A stretch of 64,000 nucleotides of DNA from the NCBI GenBank assembly GCA_035456105.1, contig DATIDV010000034.1, forward strand, positions 5,933 through 69,932. Reading direction: 5' to 3'. Every line of letters starts with the position of its first letter. The first letter of the stretch is position 1. The notes under the pieces were generated by a model. The model had not been told where the DNA came from. It saw only the letters and a program-made list of their open reading frames with translations, and searched no databases. Both the position numbers and the translations under genes were made by a program. Origin of the DNA: Viridibacterium sp035456105. GTDB lineage: Bacteria; Pseudomonadota; Gammaproteobacteria; Burkholderiales; Rhodocyclaceae. This document shows positions 35,937 through 43,947 of this stretch, one piece after another.

Positions 35937-36488
35937 ATGGACACCCCGGCCGCCCTCCCCCTTCCTCTCCTCGCTACAGTGGCCATCCTGGCAGCCTGGT
36001 GCTCGCCATCCAACGCCGCGGAGCCGGCAGGCAACGACAGCGCGAGCCGCGTCGGCGCCGCCGCACTGTTCGGCAAAGCGCGCGTCATCAGCGAGGAAAA
36101 GCTGGACAGCATGCGCGGCGGATTCGAGACGCCGGCGGGGCTCGTCGTATCGTTTGGCATTGAACGGGCGGTGTATGTAAATGGCGAGCTGACCAATGTG
36201 GTGAGCACCTCGGTGCCCGACCTGGCACGCGCCATGGCCGACAACGGCGCCATGGCCAGCAAGCTCGGCGAGGCTGTCAGCATCGTCCAGAACGGCACCG
36301 GCAACTTCGCGAATCTCGGCCCGGCCTCTTCCAGTGCCTATGCGTTAGTCATCCAGAACTCACTTGACGGCCAGAACCTGCAAGTGGTCACCACCGTCGA
36401 TGCGACCGTCAACAGCTACCAGATGATGCGCAGCGAATTGCTGCAGCAAAGAATCGCGGACGCGATGTCGACTTCATCGCTGCGCTGA
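35937..36488 (+). CDS. Secreted protein with double-glycine-like motif, Fap-like locus
   Basis: 183 aa. Signal peptide up to about SNAAEPA. Then VISEEKLDSMRGG followed by FETPAGL, the second GG-type motif beside the C39 peptidase gene, and a C-terminal part with SIVQNGTGNFANLG and LVIQNSLDGQNLQVVTTV, again sharing the QN-S/G words of the other secreted proteins here. Likely an accessory or exported component with FapE-like position (after the peptidase), but no family is recognised. Confidence 0.65.
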   Translation: MDTPAALPLPLLATVAILAAWCSPSNAAEPAGNDSASRVGAAALFGKARVISEEKLDSMRGGFETPAGLVVSFGIERAVYVNGELTNVVSTSVPDLARAMADNGAMASKLGEAVSIVQNGTGNFANLGPASSSAYALVIQNSLDGQNLQVVTTVDATVNSYQMMRSELLQQRIADAMSTSSLR

Positions 36489-36866
36489 AGCTGAGCCGAC
36501 AGGCACAGACCTCACACACCATCGCACCGACACTGACGGAGATCCAGCGGCGTCGGCTTTGACGAGTCAGGGCAGTGCCCCATTTTCGCAAGAGCCGACC
36601 ACGCCTGTGACCAAAAATTCCAGGGTGTGTTCACAGCAGGCTGACAGTCGCGCTCGCACGAAATGAGCGCAGGGCGGCATGGCTACAACGACAGGTGCCC
36701 CCTTGGCGACGAGCCATGACGCAAGCATGCATTCATTTCGTGCGAGCCCTTCGGGTTAAGGACTGCGGCTTGCGTGATTGCGTTGCGCTCCCGTTGCGCT
36801 CCTTATGCAGGGCTCGCTTGGCAACCTCAGCCCTGCAGCGCGTCGCACGCCTACTGCGAACACGCC
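36489..36866. other. Intergenic region between convergent ends of the Fap-like genes
   Basis: 378 bases with no gene. It contains a perfect 15-bp inverted repeat, GCTCGCACGAAATGA at 36652-36666 and its complement at 36733-36747, with 66 bases between. A small hairpin (GGGCAGTGCCC near 36571) may end the upstream operon. Confidence 0.5.
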
Positions 36867-38303
36867 CTAGAACGTGAAGGGCACGCGCACGGTCAGTTCC
36901 AGATCAGGCGAATCGCTCGTAAGCCCTGCTCCCAGCGAAAGGTTCAGCGTACGCACGTTGTCGAGCCGGTAGGAGTAGCCGAGCAGCAGCCTGGCCACCT
37001 GCACGCGCACGGAGGTCGGTGCGTTCGAACCATTCTGCTTGAGTGGCGACACCGACTGCTGGTCATAGCCGACGCTGAACGATGCCCGCTCGTTGATCGA
37101 CAAGCCCATGCCGAAGCCGAACTCGAATACACCGCCCGGTTGCAAGGAACCGAGATCTTCTTCGCCGGTGTCCGTCTTCGCATGCACATTGCTGCGCTTG
37201 AAGCTGTGCTGATAACTGAAATTAGCGAAGAACACCGCGGGATCGGATGGGAACAGCACGGTGAGTGACGGCTGCAGTGAATAGAAACCGGTACCGGTGG
37301 GGAGTTCCGTTTGCAAGCCGGTACCGCGTCCGCCGGGCAGCGTGCGATTGGTTTCAACCTCGAAGGGATCCTTCCCCGTGGTCGACTTGAAACGCAAGGA
37401 GCCGATGTAGAAAGGCTTGTCGACGCCACCGTTATTAAACTGGTAACGCCCCGCCACCTCGATGTCACCCAGCCCCTTGCCATCGTTGTTGAACACGGTG
37501 TCGACCGATGAGCCCGTGAAGACCTCGCGGCTCACTGCCGAATCGAAGCGATACACATAGGGCACGCGCGCCTCCATCTCGAAGCGATTGGTGATGCCGC
37601 GCCGTGCGGTGAATGCCGCAACCATCGTATTGCGTTTGACTTCGCGTATGTCGATCAGCCCGATCAGGATGGCCGGGATCACCGTGTAACCAACCAGGGC
37701 AACGCGATTGTTGGAGCCATATGCATACTGGAACGACGGCTCGAGCACCCACTTGCCCTTGGGTGTCAGCACGCCCGGCCCTTCGGCCAGCGGCGCAACG
37801 GCAGGTGGCGCGACGTAGCCATCGTCCGCCTTGGCCGTCTGAACCGGCGCGGCCCCTACCGGCCCCGACGGCACTGCGGGTGGAGGTGCGGCCGGCTGTG
37901 GCGCCGCAGGCTGCGCACTCTGCGCGGTGACCACTCCCGCAGTAGCGCCGGCAACAGCCCCGGCGGCGGCACCCGAAGCAAGCGGCTCCGTTTCGCGCGC
38001 GGGCGATGCCACGGCAGTCACTGCCGGCGCGGCGGGGCTGGCTGCGGTTGCGGTCGGAGTCGTCGCGGCACCACCGCTGGCCGCCTCGACCTGCTGTCGG
38101 ATGCGCGTTAACTCCTGCTGCTGCCGGGCCAGATCCTGCCTGAGTCTTTCGATCTGGCGTACCTGCTCAGCGATCTGCTTGCGCAACTGCTTCATCTCCG
38201 CAGTACTCGGTTGAGCCTGCGCCAGTGCTGTCGTGCTGGTCGCCAACGCTACCAGCGCAATCAGCAATCGCGCGGGGCCGGCATCTGTCGTCGATGGGCG
38301 CAT
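36867..38303 (-). CDS. FapF-like outer-membrane protein: coiled coil, linker, beta barrel
   Basis: 478 aa. Signal peptide, then a coiled coil (about 35-75, MKQLRKQIAEQVRQIERLRQ), a 100-residue Ala/Pro/Thr-rich linker, and a C-terminal beta-barrel-like half beginning GVLTPKGKWVLEPSFQYAYG with IGLIDIREVKRNT and ITNRFEMEARVPYVYRFD, ending in aromatic Phe (VRVPFTF). This matches FapF, the trimeric pore that exports Fap amyloid subunits across the outer membrane. ATG 38303 has AAGGAGG six bases upstream. It is transcribed toward the other Fap-like genes rather than in line with them, unlike Pseudomonas fapA-F. Confidence 0.82.
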   Translation of the reverse strand: MRPSTTDAGPARLLIALVALATSTTALAQAQPSTAEMKQLRKQIAEQVRQIERLRQDLARQQQELTRIRQQVEAASGGAATTPTATAASPAAPAVTAVASPARETEPLASGAAAGAVAGATAGVVTAQSAQPAAPQPAAPPPAVPSGPVGAAPVQTAKADDGYVAPPAVAPLAEGPGVLTPKGKWVLEPSFQYAYGSNNRVALVGYTVIPAILIGLIDIREVKRNTMVAAFTARRGITNRFEMEARVPYVYRFDSAVSREVFTGSSVDTVFNNDGKGLGDIEVAGRYQFNNGGVDKPFYIGSLRFKSTTGKDPFEVETNRTLPGGRGTGLQTELPTGTGFYSLQPSLTVLFPSDPAVFFANFSYQHSFKRSNVHAKTDTGEEDLGSLQPGGVFEFGFGMGLSINERASFSVGYDQQSVSPLKQNGSNAPTSVRVQVARLLLGYSYRLDNVRTLNLSLGAGLTSDSPDLELTVRVPFTF

Positions 38304-38342
38304 CAGCATCCTCCTTGTGGTAGTCCGCGTCGCCCGAACCCC

Positions 38343-38358
38343 TGCACGCGATTTTCCG
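38343..38358 (-). promoter_or_regulatory. Possible sigma-54 promoter for the FapF-like gene
   Basis: CGGAAAATCGCGTGCA on the minus strand has GG-N10-GC spacing and TGCA at -12, 40 bases before the start codon, but the -24 box matches poorly. Confidence 0.35.
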
Positions 38359-38372
38359 TTCAAACCCGCGGC

Positions 38373-39707
38373 TCAAATGATGATCTTCAACTTCTCCACC
38401 AAGCGGTACAGCGTCACGCGAGACACGCCCAACTGACGTGCCACGGCGGACATGTTGTACTGATGCTTCTGCAAGCTCGATTCGATGAATTCCTTTTCCA
38501 CGCTCGCGCGCACTTCACCAAGCGTGCGCGCATTGGGCGTATCCGCCGTCACGGTCTCGAGCCCCATATCGGCCGCCGAGATGAGCCGCTGATCGCTCAT
38601 GATCATGGCATGCTGAACGCGATTGATCAGCTCACGCACATTGCCCGGCCAGTTGTAGTTCGCCATCGCCAGCATCGCCTCCTGCGAGAAGCCCTTTACC
38701 TGCGCACTCTTCTGATGCTGGTTGCGCGCGAAAATCTCGCTGGCGATCAGACCCACATCGGTGCCCCGCTCGCGCAACGGCGGCACTTCGACGTGCACGA
38801 CATTGAGCCGGTAGTAGAGATCCTCTCGGAAGCGCCCGGCGCTCATCGCTTCGCTGAGGTCGACATGCGTCGCGGCAATGACGCGGACGTTGACGCGTAT
38901 GCGCTCCGTCGAGCCCACGCGCACGATGGTTTTCTCCTGCAGGAATCTCAGCAGGTTCGCTTGCATGTCCAGCGGCAGATCACCGATTTCATCGAGAAAC
39001 AGCACGCCGTTGTCGGCGGCCTCGACGTTGCCGATCTTGCGTTGTGAGGCGCCTGTGAAGGCGCCGCGCTCGTAGCCGAACAGTTCGGCATGGACCAGGT
39101 TGGCCGGAATCGCGCCGCAGTTCATGGCGATGAAGGGCCCTTGCTGGCGTGCTGAATACTGGTGGATGGCGCGAGCGACGAGTTCCTTGCCCACTCCGGA
39201 TTCGCCACCGATAAGCACCGGCGCCTCGACCGCCACGATCTTCTCGATCTGCCGGAATAGCGCACGCATGGGCGCACTGTCGCCGGTCATCTGGTAACGC
39301 TCACTATCCTTCGTGCCTGCAGGCTGCTCTGCCCACATCATGGCCTTGCCCCAGGCATGGCCTAGCGTGACGAGCAGACGGTTGCGGTCCAGGGGCAGCG
39401 AGTGGAAATCGTGGAAATTACGCAGGGCCGTCGGTGGCAGTGCCGCCGCACCCAGGCTGTCGCGCTCGACGATCGCGATCCACTCTAGACCGTCCTGGGC
39501 GACCAGCGCTTCGATTTCATGGAGAGCCCAGGAATGACTGGTATCGAACACCACGATCCCCACGGAGGCCGTCCGGGCAGCCGCGACCCTGCACGCTGCC
39601 TCTGTCGTGGCCACCACGTCGAACTTCCAGTCGGGCTGCGTGAGATCGCACAACTCGCGGGAGACGCTTCCCCGCCGATCCAGCAGCACCCCATTTCTTG
39701 GTGTCAT
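38373..39707 (-). CDS. Sigma-54-dependent transcriptional activator (VpsR-like)
   Basis: 444 aa. The N-terminal 120 residues look like a receiver-type fold without an obvious phospho-acceptor site. The AAA+ core has Walker A GGESGVGKELVARA, the sigma-54-contact loop GAFTGAS, Walker B GVLFLDEIGDLP and an arginine finger region. The C-terminus is a Fis-type helix-turn-helix (NMSAVARQLGVSRVTLYRLV). Start ATG 39707 is preferred over the longer frame. It lies just upstream of the FapF-like gene in the same direction, and -24/-12 sites occur at the other end of the locus and at both PEP-CTERM genes, so it is the obvious candidate activator. Confidence 0.9.
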   Translation of the reverse strand: MTPRNGVLLDRRGSVSRELCDLTQPDWKFDVVATTEAACRVAAARTASVGIVVFDTSHSWALHEIEALVAQDGLEWIAIVERDSLGAAALPPTALRNFHDFHSLPLDRNRLLVTLGHAWGKAMMWAEQPAGTKDSERYQMTGDSAPMRALFRQIEKIVAVEAPVLIGGESGVGKELVARAIHQYSARQQGPFIAMNCGAIPANLVHAELFGYERGAFTGASQRKIGNVEAADNGVLFLDEIGDLPLDMQANLLRFLQEKTIVRVGSTERIRVNVRVIAATHVDLSEAMSAGRFREDLYYRLNVVHVEVPPLRERGTDVGLIASEIFARNQHQKSAQVKGFSQEAMLAMANYNWPGNVRELINRVQHAMIMSDQRLISAADMGLETVTADTPNARTLGEVRASVEKEFIESSLQKHQYNMSAVARQLGVSRVTLYRLVEKLKIII

Positions 39708-40498
39708 TGATCGACTCTTTGTAGGGGTTTCTGCGCATCGCTGCACAGGCCAAAGCGAGGGATCGCAACGGGCGGACGACGCCGACCATTGGGGGCGCGA
39801 CCCCGCAGCATGATGCAATGTAGTCAGCAGTCGTCAAAACGCAAGTCGGCCGCCCTTTTGGTCGTAGGTGCTTTTTTGGGTAAGTTTATTCGCTCCGTCG
39901 GGCCAGCAAATGGAACCCGCACGCGAACATGTCATCGGCATGTTTCGCGCTAAACATCCGCCGGAGCCGAGGACATTACCCCGGCGAAAACCAGCTCACC
40001 AGATTACTCGGCGTTGCGGTTAACCCGTTGCCCGCCGATAACATGCGGCCGTCTTCCCGCCCGGCGTCGTCCCCCGGTCGTATCGCTCTGCGTCACGCGG
40101 GGCGCCTTGATCGACTTGCCCAACTCGTTCTGTTCTTCGGGAGGCCTCACCCCGCGGAAGCGCGCGCAGCGCCTGCCATTTCGTCCCTCCTGCAGTCCGT
40201 CCACGATCTTGCTGCCGGAGGGCTTCGAGGGAGGTGTCACAGAGTGCCTGGAATCCTCATCTATCAACATGAACGCCGGATCACGCGTTGCTCTCCTCCG
40301 CTCTGATGCGCTCTCGCGCCAGAAATGGAAAGCCACTGAGAAGTCGATTTTCATATGCCGCTGGCATTAACAGGAAAATCCCGATCTCATTGCGGCACTG
40401 AGAACCCGTCATCCCGAACGGCAAATATTTGTCGGCGAATTTGACGGCGCCTGTCTGGAGCTAACGATAAGCACTTGAAACAGTGGGGCTCCAGTATC
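39708..40498. other. Long stretch without a convincing gene
   Basis: About 790 bases. Open frames occur on both strands at 40004-40370, but none has a ribosome site or recognisable motif and each is a shadow of the other, so neither is called. The start of this region should contain the promoter of the sigma-54 activator. Confidence 0.4.
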
Positions 40499-40514
40499 TG
40501 GCGCAGGAATTGCG
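40499..40514 (+). promoter_or_regulatory. Sigma-54 promoter of PEP-CTERM gene
   Basis: TGGCGCAGGAATTGCG: TGGC and TTGC blocks with GG-N10-GC spacing, 49 bases before the start codon. Sigma-54 control of PEP-CTERM genes is known in floc-forming betaproteobacteria such as Zoogloea. Confidence 0.65.
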
Positions 40515-40562
40515 GTACCCCTGGGTGCTCACCGCGTCGCGGTGCTAACCGGTAAACCCAAA

Positions 40563-41612
40563 ATGAATATCAGATCAAGTTATGTGGCCACCGCAGCCGT
40601 GCTGCTTCTGGCAAGCGCCACCGCCATCGCAAGTCCTGTGTACACCATTTCGACACTGAATTTCGTCCCTTGGGGCATAAACGACGCAGGGCAGATCACC
40701 GGTAGCTATGGCAGCCTCGGCGCTGTCGTGCAAACCGGCGCGGTTGAGAACATCGTTGGAAATTTCCCTGGGGGAACAGAGGCGACTGGTTTGTCGATCA
40801 ATACGTCGGGCCACATCACCGGTGAGGGCTACACCACCCAGAGTATCAACGCTCCGCTTCATGCATTCGTCTGGACCGGCGGTGCTCTCCAGGATCTCGG
40901 CACTTTGGGCGGGACGTATAGTTCCGGCCGTGGCATAAACGACGCTGGCATAGTTGTCGGAGTTAGTAGCACTGCCGGCGACGGCGCACAGCACGCATTC
41001 AGTTGGGCGAGTGGAACCATGACGGATCTCGGCACCTTGCCTGGGGACGGCCTCAGCGCTGCATACGGCATCAACAATGCAGGCGTGATCGTCGGCTACA
41101 GCCAAAAGACATTCCCGGACGCCAGCCATGCCGTTATCTGGGACGGAGGGACCATCAGTGATCTGGGGGTGGGCCAAGCCAAAGCTATTGACGATTCGGG
41201 GCGGGTTGCTGGCGTGAGCAACGGCAACGTGACGCTGTGGAGCGCTGGCGTCACACATGATCTGGGCTCCCTGGGTGGAGGTGGTGCCGCCATCTGGGAC
41301 ATTAACAACCTGGGCCAGATCGTTGGAAGCACCCTCGTCGCTGGCGGCTCCGGCAGGCACGCCATCATTTCGGACGGGATCAGCCTGGTAGACCTGAACG
41401 CCCTGATCGACCCGACGCTGGGATGGGTCCTCACGGATGCAGACGTCATCAACGACTCCGGCGTGATTGCCGGCCAAGGCACATTCAATGGTAAAGACGC
41501 CTGGTTTCTTCTGACACCAGGCTCGGAGGTTCCTGAGCCGGGCACCCTGACCTTGGTATGCGCTGCGCTACTGCCTTTCGCATGCAGAAGAATCCGTTTC
41601 AGGAAGAAGTAG
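40563..41612 (+). CDS. PEP-CTERM protein with HAF repeats
   Basis: 349 aa. Signal peptide to about TAIA/SPV, then tandem HAF-type extracellular repeats of roughly 40-50 residues built on GINDAGxIxG and HAFxWxxGxxxDLGTLxG (for example HAFVWTGGALQDLGTLGG, HAFSWASGTMTDLGTL). The C-terminal sorting signal is VPEPGTLTLVCAALLPFACR followed by Arg/Lys, the PEP-CTERM motif processed by exosortase. Predicted to be exported and anchored or released at the cell surface, in exopolysaccharide or floc matrix. No exosortase is in the window. The start at 40563 is chosen over GTG 40542. Confidence 0.9.
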   Translation: MNIRSSYVATAAVLLLASATAIASPVYTISTLNFVPWGINDAGQITGSYGSLGAVVQTGAVENIVGNFPGGTEATGLSINTSGHITGEGYTTQSINAPLHAFVWTGGALQDLGTLGGTYSSGRGINDAGIVVGVSSTAGDGAQHAFSWASGTMTDLGTLPGDGLSAAYGINNAGVIVGYSQKTFPDASHAVIWDGGTISDLGVGQAKAIDDSGRVAGVSNGNVTLWSAGVTHDLGSLGGGGAAIWDINNLGQIVGSTLVAGGSGRHAIISDGISLVDLNALIDPTLGWVLTDADVINDSGVIAGQGTFNGKDAWFLLTPGSEVPEPGTLTLVCAALLPFACRRIRFRKK

Positions 41613-41772
41613 CCTGACCGAAGCACAGCGCAATCCGGGGCGGCCAGGCGCCGCGCCACGACTCTGCTGCGAGGTCGTGATCCGGGCTCAGCCCTGCATC
41701 CGCGAGCTCGCTGGAGAGCCCGAAAAAAACAATATGCTGGCGAACTGCGGCTGTCTCTGCTTGAACTACTCG

Positions 41773-41820
41773 GGCGTGTTCACATTCCCCCGGCGAATTG
41801 CGGGTGAATGTGAACACGCC
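41773..41820. repeat. Large inverted repeat
   Basis: 15-bp perfect arms GGCGTGTTCACATTC and GAATGTGAACACGCC, extended by CCC/GGG after one mismatch, loop about ten bases. Lies between the PEP-CTERM gene and the DUF6644 gene; no T-run. Could be an operator or RNA hairpin. Confidence 0.6.
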
Positions 41821-41884
41821 GTAGATATGTGAATCACGGGATCACCGCGTTTGAAACTGTCGCCACCCAGGGGAATGGAAGAGC

Positions 41885-42343
41885 ATGAACATGCAACTGC
41901 TGGAGGGGCTGCACAGCCTGCCGCTGTCCGTATGGTTGCGTACCTCGGCCTGGGCTTACCCAAGCCTGGAGGCTCTTCACATCATGGCAGTGGCACTGGT
42001 CTTCGGCACGGTGTGGCTTGTGGATCTGCGCCTGCTGGGCCTGTTGAGACGCCTTGATACGCTCACGCTGGCCGCCAGTGCGTTGCCATGGACGCTTGCC
42101 GGATTCGCGCTGGCGGCCACCACCGGTGGCTTGATGTTCCTGACGCAGGCCGACGATCTGGTCAGCAATCGCGCTTTCCTTACCAAGATTTGTCTGTTGA
42201 TCGCCGCCGGTATCAACGCCGCGTGGCTGCACCTGCGCGGCCCGTTGCAAGCGGGCAGTCCGGGAACGCGCGCACAGGCTTTAGCGTCCATACTGATCTG
42301 GTCATGCGTGATTGTTTGTGGCCGGATGATTGCCTACGTGTAG
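41885..42343 (+). CDS. DUF6644-like four-helix membrane protein
   Basis: 152 aa with four hydrophobic segments. The order and spacing of LHSLPLSVWLRTSAWAYPSL, HIMAVALVFGTVWLVDLRLL, SALPWTLAGFALAATTGGLM and the final ILIWSCVIVCGRMIAYV fits the uncharacterised DUF6644 family (Trp-rich short cytochrome-b-like proteins). Conserved histidine in EALHIMAV could bind a cofactor, but that is speculation. Followed by the DUF6152 gene, a pairing seen in other proteobacteria. Confidence 0.75.
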   Translation: MNMQLLEGLHSLPLSVWLRTSAWAYPSLEALHIMAVALVFGTVWLVDLRLLGLLRRLDTLTLAASALPWTLAGFALAATTGGLMFLTQADDLVSNRAFLTKICLLIAAGINAAWLHLRGPLQAGSPGTRAQALASILIWSCVIVCGRMIAYV

Positions 42344-42389
42344 GCCCGGCCCACCCCGTCATCATGAACATTCCCGAAAGGAGACCTTC

Positions 42390-42860
42390 ATGAACCGCCG
42401 CACTTTCCTGTTGAGCATTCCCGCGCTCTATGCCTTGCCAAGCGCGCAGGCGCACCATGGCTGGAGCAGTTTCGACGACAGCCGCCCCCTGTATCTTGAA
42501 GGAGTAGTCAAGAAAGTCAGCTGGCAGAACCCGCACGCCGAGCTAGTGCTGGAAGTGTCGCCAGACTTGAAACTACCGACTGATCTGGCAATGCGTAGCG
42601 TGCCCGCCCAGAGCGCCTCTCTGGATGCGGCGGCAATCCTTGCCAAGACCAGTTTGCCGCGCCGCAAGGACCGCGAGTGGAGGATCGAGCTGGCGCCCAT
42701 CACCCGCATGAATCAATGGAAGGTTGCCGAGATCAAGGTCGGCGAGCGGCTCTCGATGGTCGGCTACACATCCAAGGATGAGCAAGGCGAAGCCGTGATG
42801 CGTGCGGAGTATCTGTTCCGCGGCGCGACGGTGACCCCGCTGCGCTCCAGCCCGGCCTGA
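42390..42860 (+). CDS. DUF6152-like exported protein
   Basis: 156 aa. Signal peptide MNRRTFLLSIPALYALPSAQ, with RR near the start, then HHGWSSFDDSRPLYLEGVVK and VSWQNPHAELVLEV, the family hallmark (AHHGW then NPH). Strong AAGGAG ribosome site. Function unknown; usually with small membrane proteins and copper or redox genes. Confidence 0.8.
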   Translation: MNRRTFLLSIPALYALPSAQAHHGWSSFDDSRPLYLEGVVKKVSWQNPHAELVLEVSPDLKLPTDLAMRSVPAQSASLDAAAILAKTSLPRRKDREWRIELAPITRMNQWKVAEIKVGERLSMVGYTSKDEQGEAVMRAEYLFRGATVTPLRSSPA

Positions 42861-42958
42861 CATCGAAGCTGGACCACAAGCGGCACCGAGCCGATAGCTT
42901 TCACATCGCAGCGGGTTTCGGGCGCGGACTCTTCGCGTGAGGCGCGCACAAATGACAA

Positions 42959-42988
42959 GCCCCGAAGAAGCGTGAGCTTCTTCGGGGC
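42959..42988. terminator. Hairpin between convergent genes
   Basis: Perfect 13-bp stem GCCCCGAAGAAGC / GCTTCTTCGGGGC, loop GTGA, without a T-run. Lies between the DUF6152 gene and the convergent PEP-CTERM gene; probably a transcription end or RNA stabiliser for either strand. Confidence 0.6.
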
Positions 42989-43010
42989 CTACCGGGCACC
43001 ACAGGTGAAA

Positions 43011-43583
43011 TCAAACTGACTTGCGGCGTTTCGCGAAGACTCCCATCAGACCCAAGGCGGCAAGCACCAAGACATTCGTCCCAGGCTCAGGCGTTTCAAA
43101 TGCAATGTTGTCGACAAACGTCTGGCCAGGCAGGTTTGACAAGGTGAACCACGAAATTCCACTGAACGTTGTGCCAAATGAATCGGTACCGAATACATCT
43201 GAACTCAGATTTACGCTGGCCCCGTTGGACCCCGTTACCGACAAAAGCCCGAACGTAGCCCAGTTGGAATAGGCAGCCGTGGGCTGCTCGATATCCAGAC
43301 TCAAGAGATTGAACAAACCGCCATTGGTGAGCTGAAACCGGTATGAAGAACTGTTTCGATTGATCATCAGCTCACGTTCACCCGGCACGCCGATTGATGC
43401 CCCCTGATAATCACGCACATCTCCAAACGAGCCGTTGGTGATGACCATTCCGCTTCCGACAAACCCTTGGCTATTGACAGGCGCGCCAGTTCCGAATGTC
43501 ATGACACTTGCACTGGCATGCAGGCTTGCGCACAACATCAATGCCGACAACAGTGTTTGTCTCAGACCCTTCTGCAAACTCAT
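43011..43583 (-). CDS. PEP-CTERM protein
   Basis: 190 aa. Signal peptide MSLQKGLRQTLLSALMLCAS with cut near ASA/SVM; a beta-rich body of Ser, Gly and Asn; and the exosortase signal FETPEPGTNVLVLAALGLMG followed by VFAKRRKSV. ATG 43583 is preferred; GGGGGG lies seven bases upstream. Exported surface or matrix protein of unknown role, probably sigma-54 controlled like the first PEP-CTERM gene. Confidence 0.88.
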   Translation of the reverse strand: MSLQKGLRQTLLSALMLCASLHASASVMTFGTGAPVNSQGFVGSGMVITNGSFGDVRDYQGASIGVPGERELMINRNSSSYRFQLTNGGLFNLLSLDIEQPTAAYSNWATFGLLSVTGSNGASVNLSSDVFGTDSFGTTFSGISWFTLSNLPGQTFVDNIAFETPEPGTNVLVLAALGLMGVFAKRRKSV

Positions 43584-43619
43584 TCCCATACCCCCCGTTT
43601 TATGAATGTTCGCCGCATA

Positions 43620-43635
43620 AGCAGTTTTTATGCCG
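43620..43635 (-). promoter_or_regulatory. Possible sigma-54 promoter of the second PEP-CTERM gene
   Basis: Minus-strand CGGCATAAAAACTGCT: GGCA and TGCT with GG-N10-GC spacing, about 40 bases before the start codon. Confidence 0.55.
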
Positions 43636-43947
43636 AAAAGTGACAATGCCGTAACTCCTTGTTCTATTGGGATGCAGCCAGAACCTGAACACGGCCACCT
43701 GAGTGGGTGTTAAAAAAATCGACACATATGGCGATGCCCCGTTGATACAAGGTCTTTGCTGGCGTACGAACAAGGGGGTGGAAGCGCAGCACATTTCGCC
43801 CCGTAGATCACACTAACTACAACACTTCCTGCATCGTCGTCCGTATCAATTCCAACGTCGTGCGCTGCTTGCCGTGCATAGCTTGATCATCAGCGGCGTC
43901 TCGCTGCATTGAGAAGCGACTCCTGAATCTCGCAACCCTGCTCACAT
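43636..43947. other. Intergenic stretch between PEP-CTERM and LysR genes
   Basis: About 310 bases upstream of the minus-strand PEP-CTERM gene and downstream of the minus-strand LysR gene. No gene or clear terminator seen. Confidence 0.4.

Noticed and set aside
40004..40370. Opposed open frames of about 117 codons each
   Set aside because: Neither has a start signal or family features; each may be the shadow of the other.
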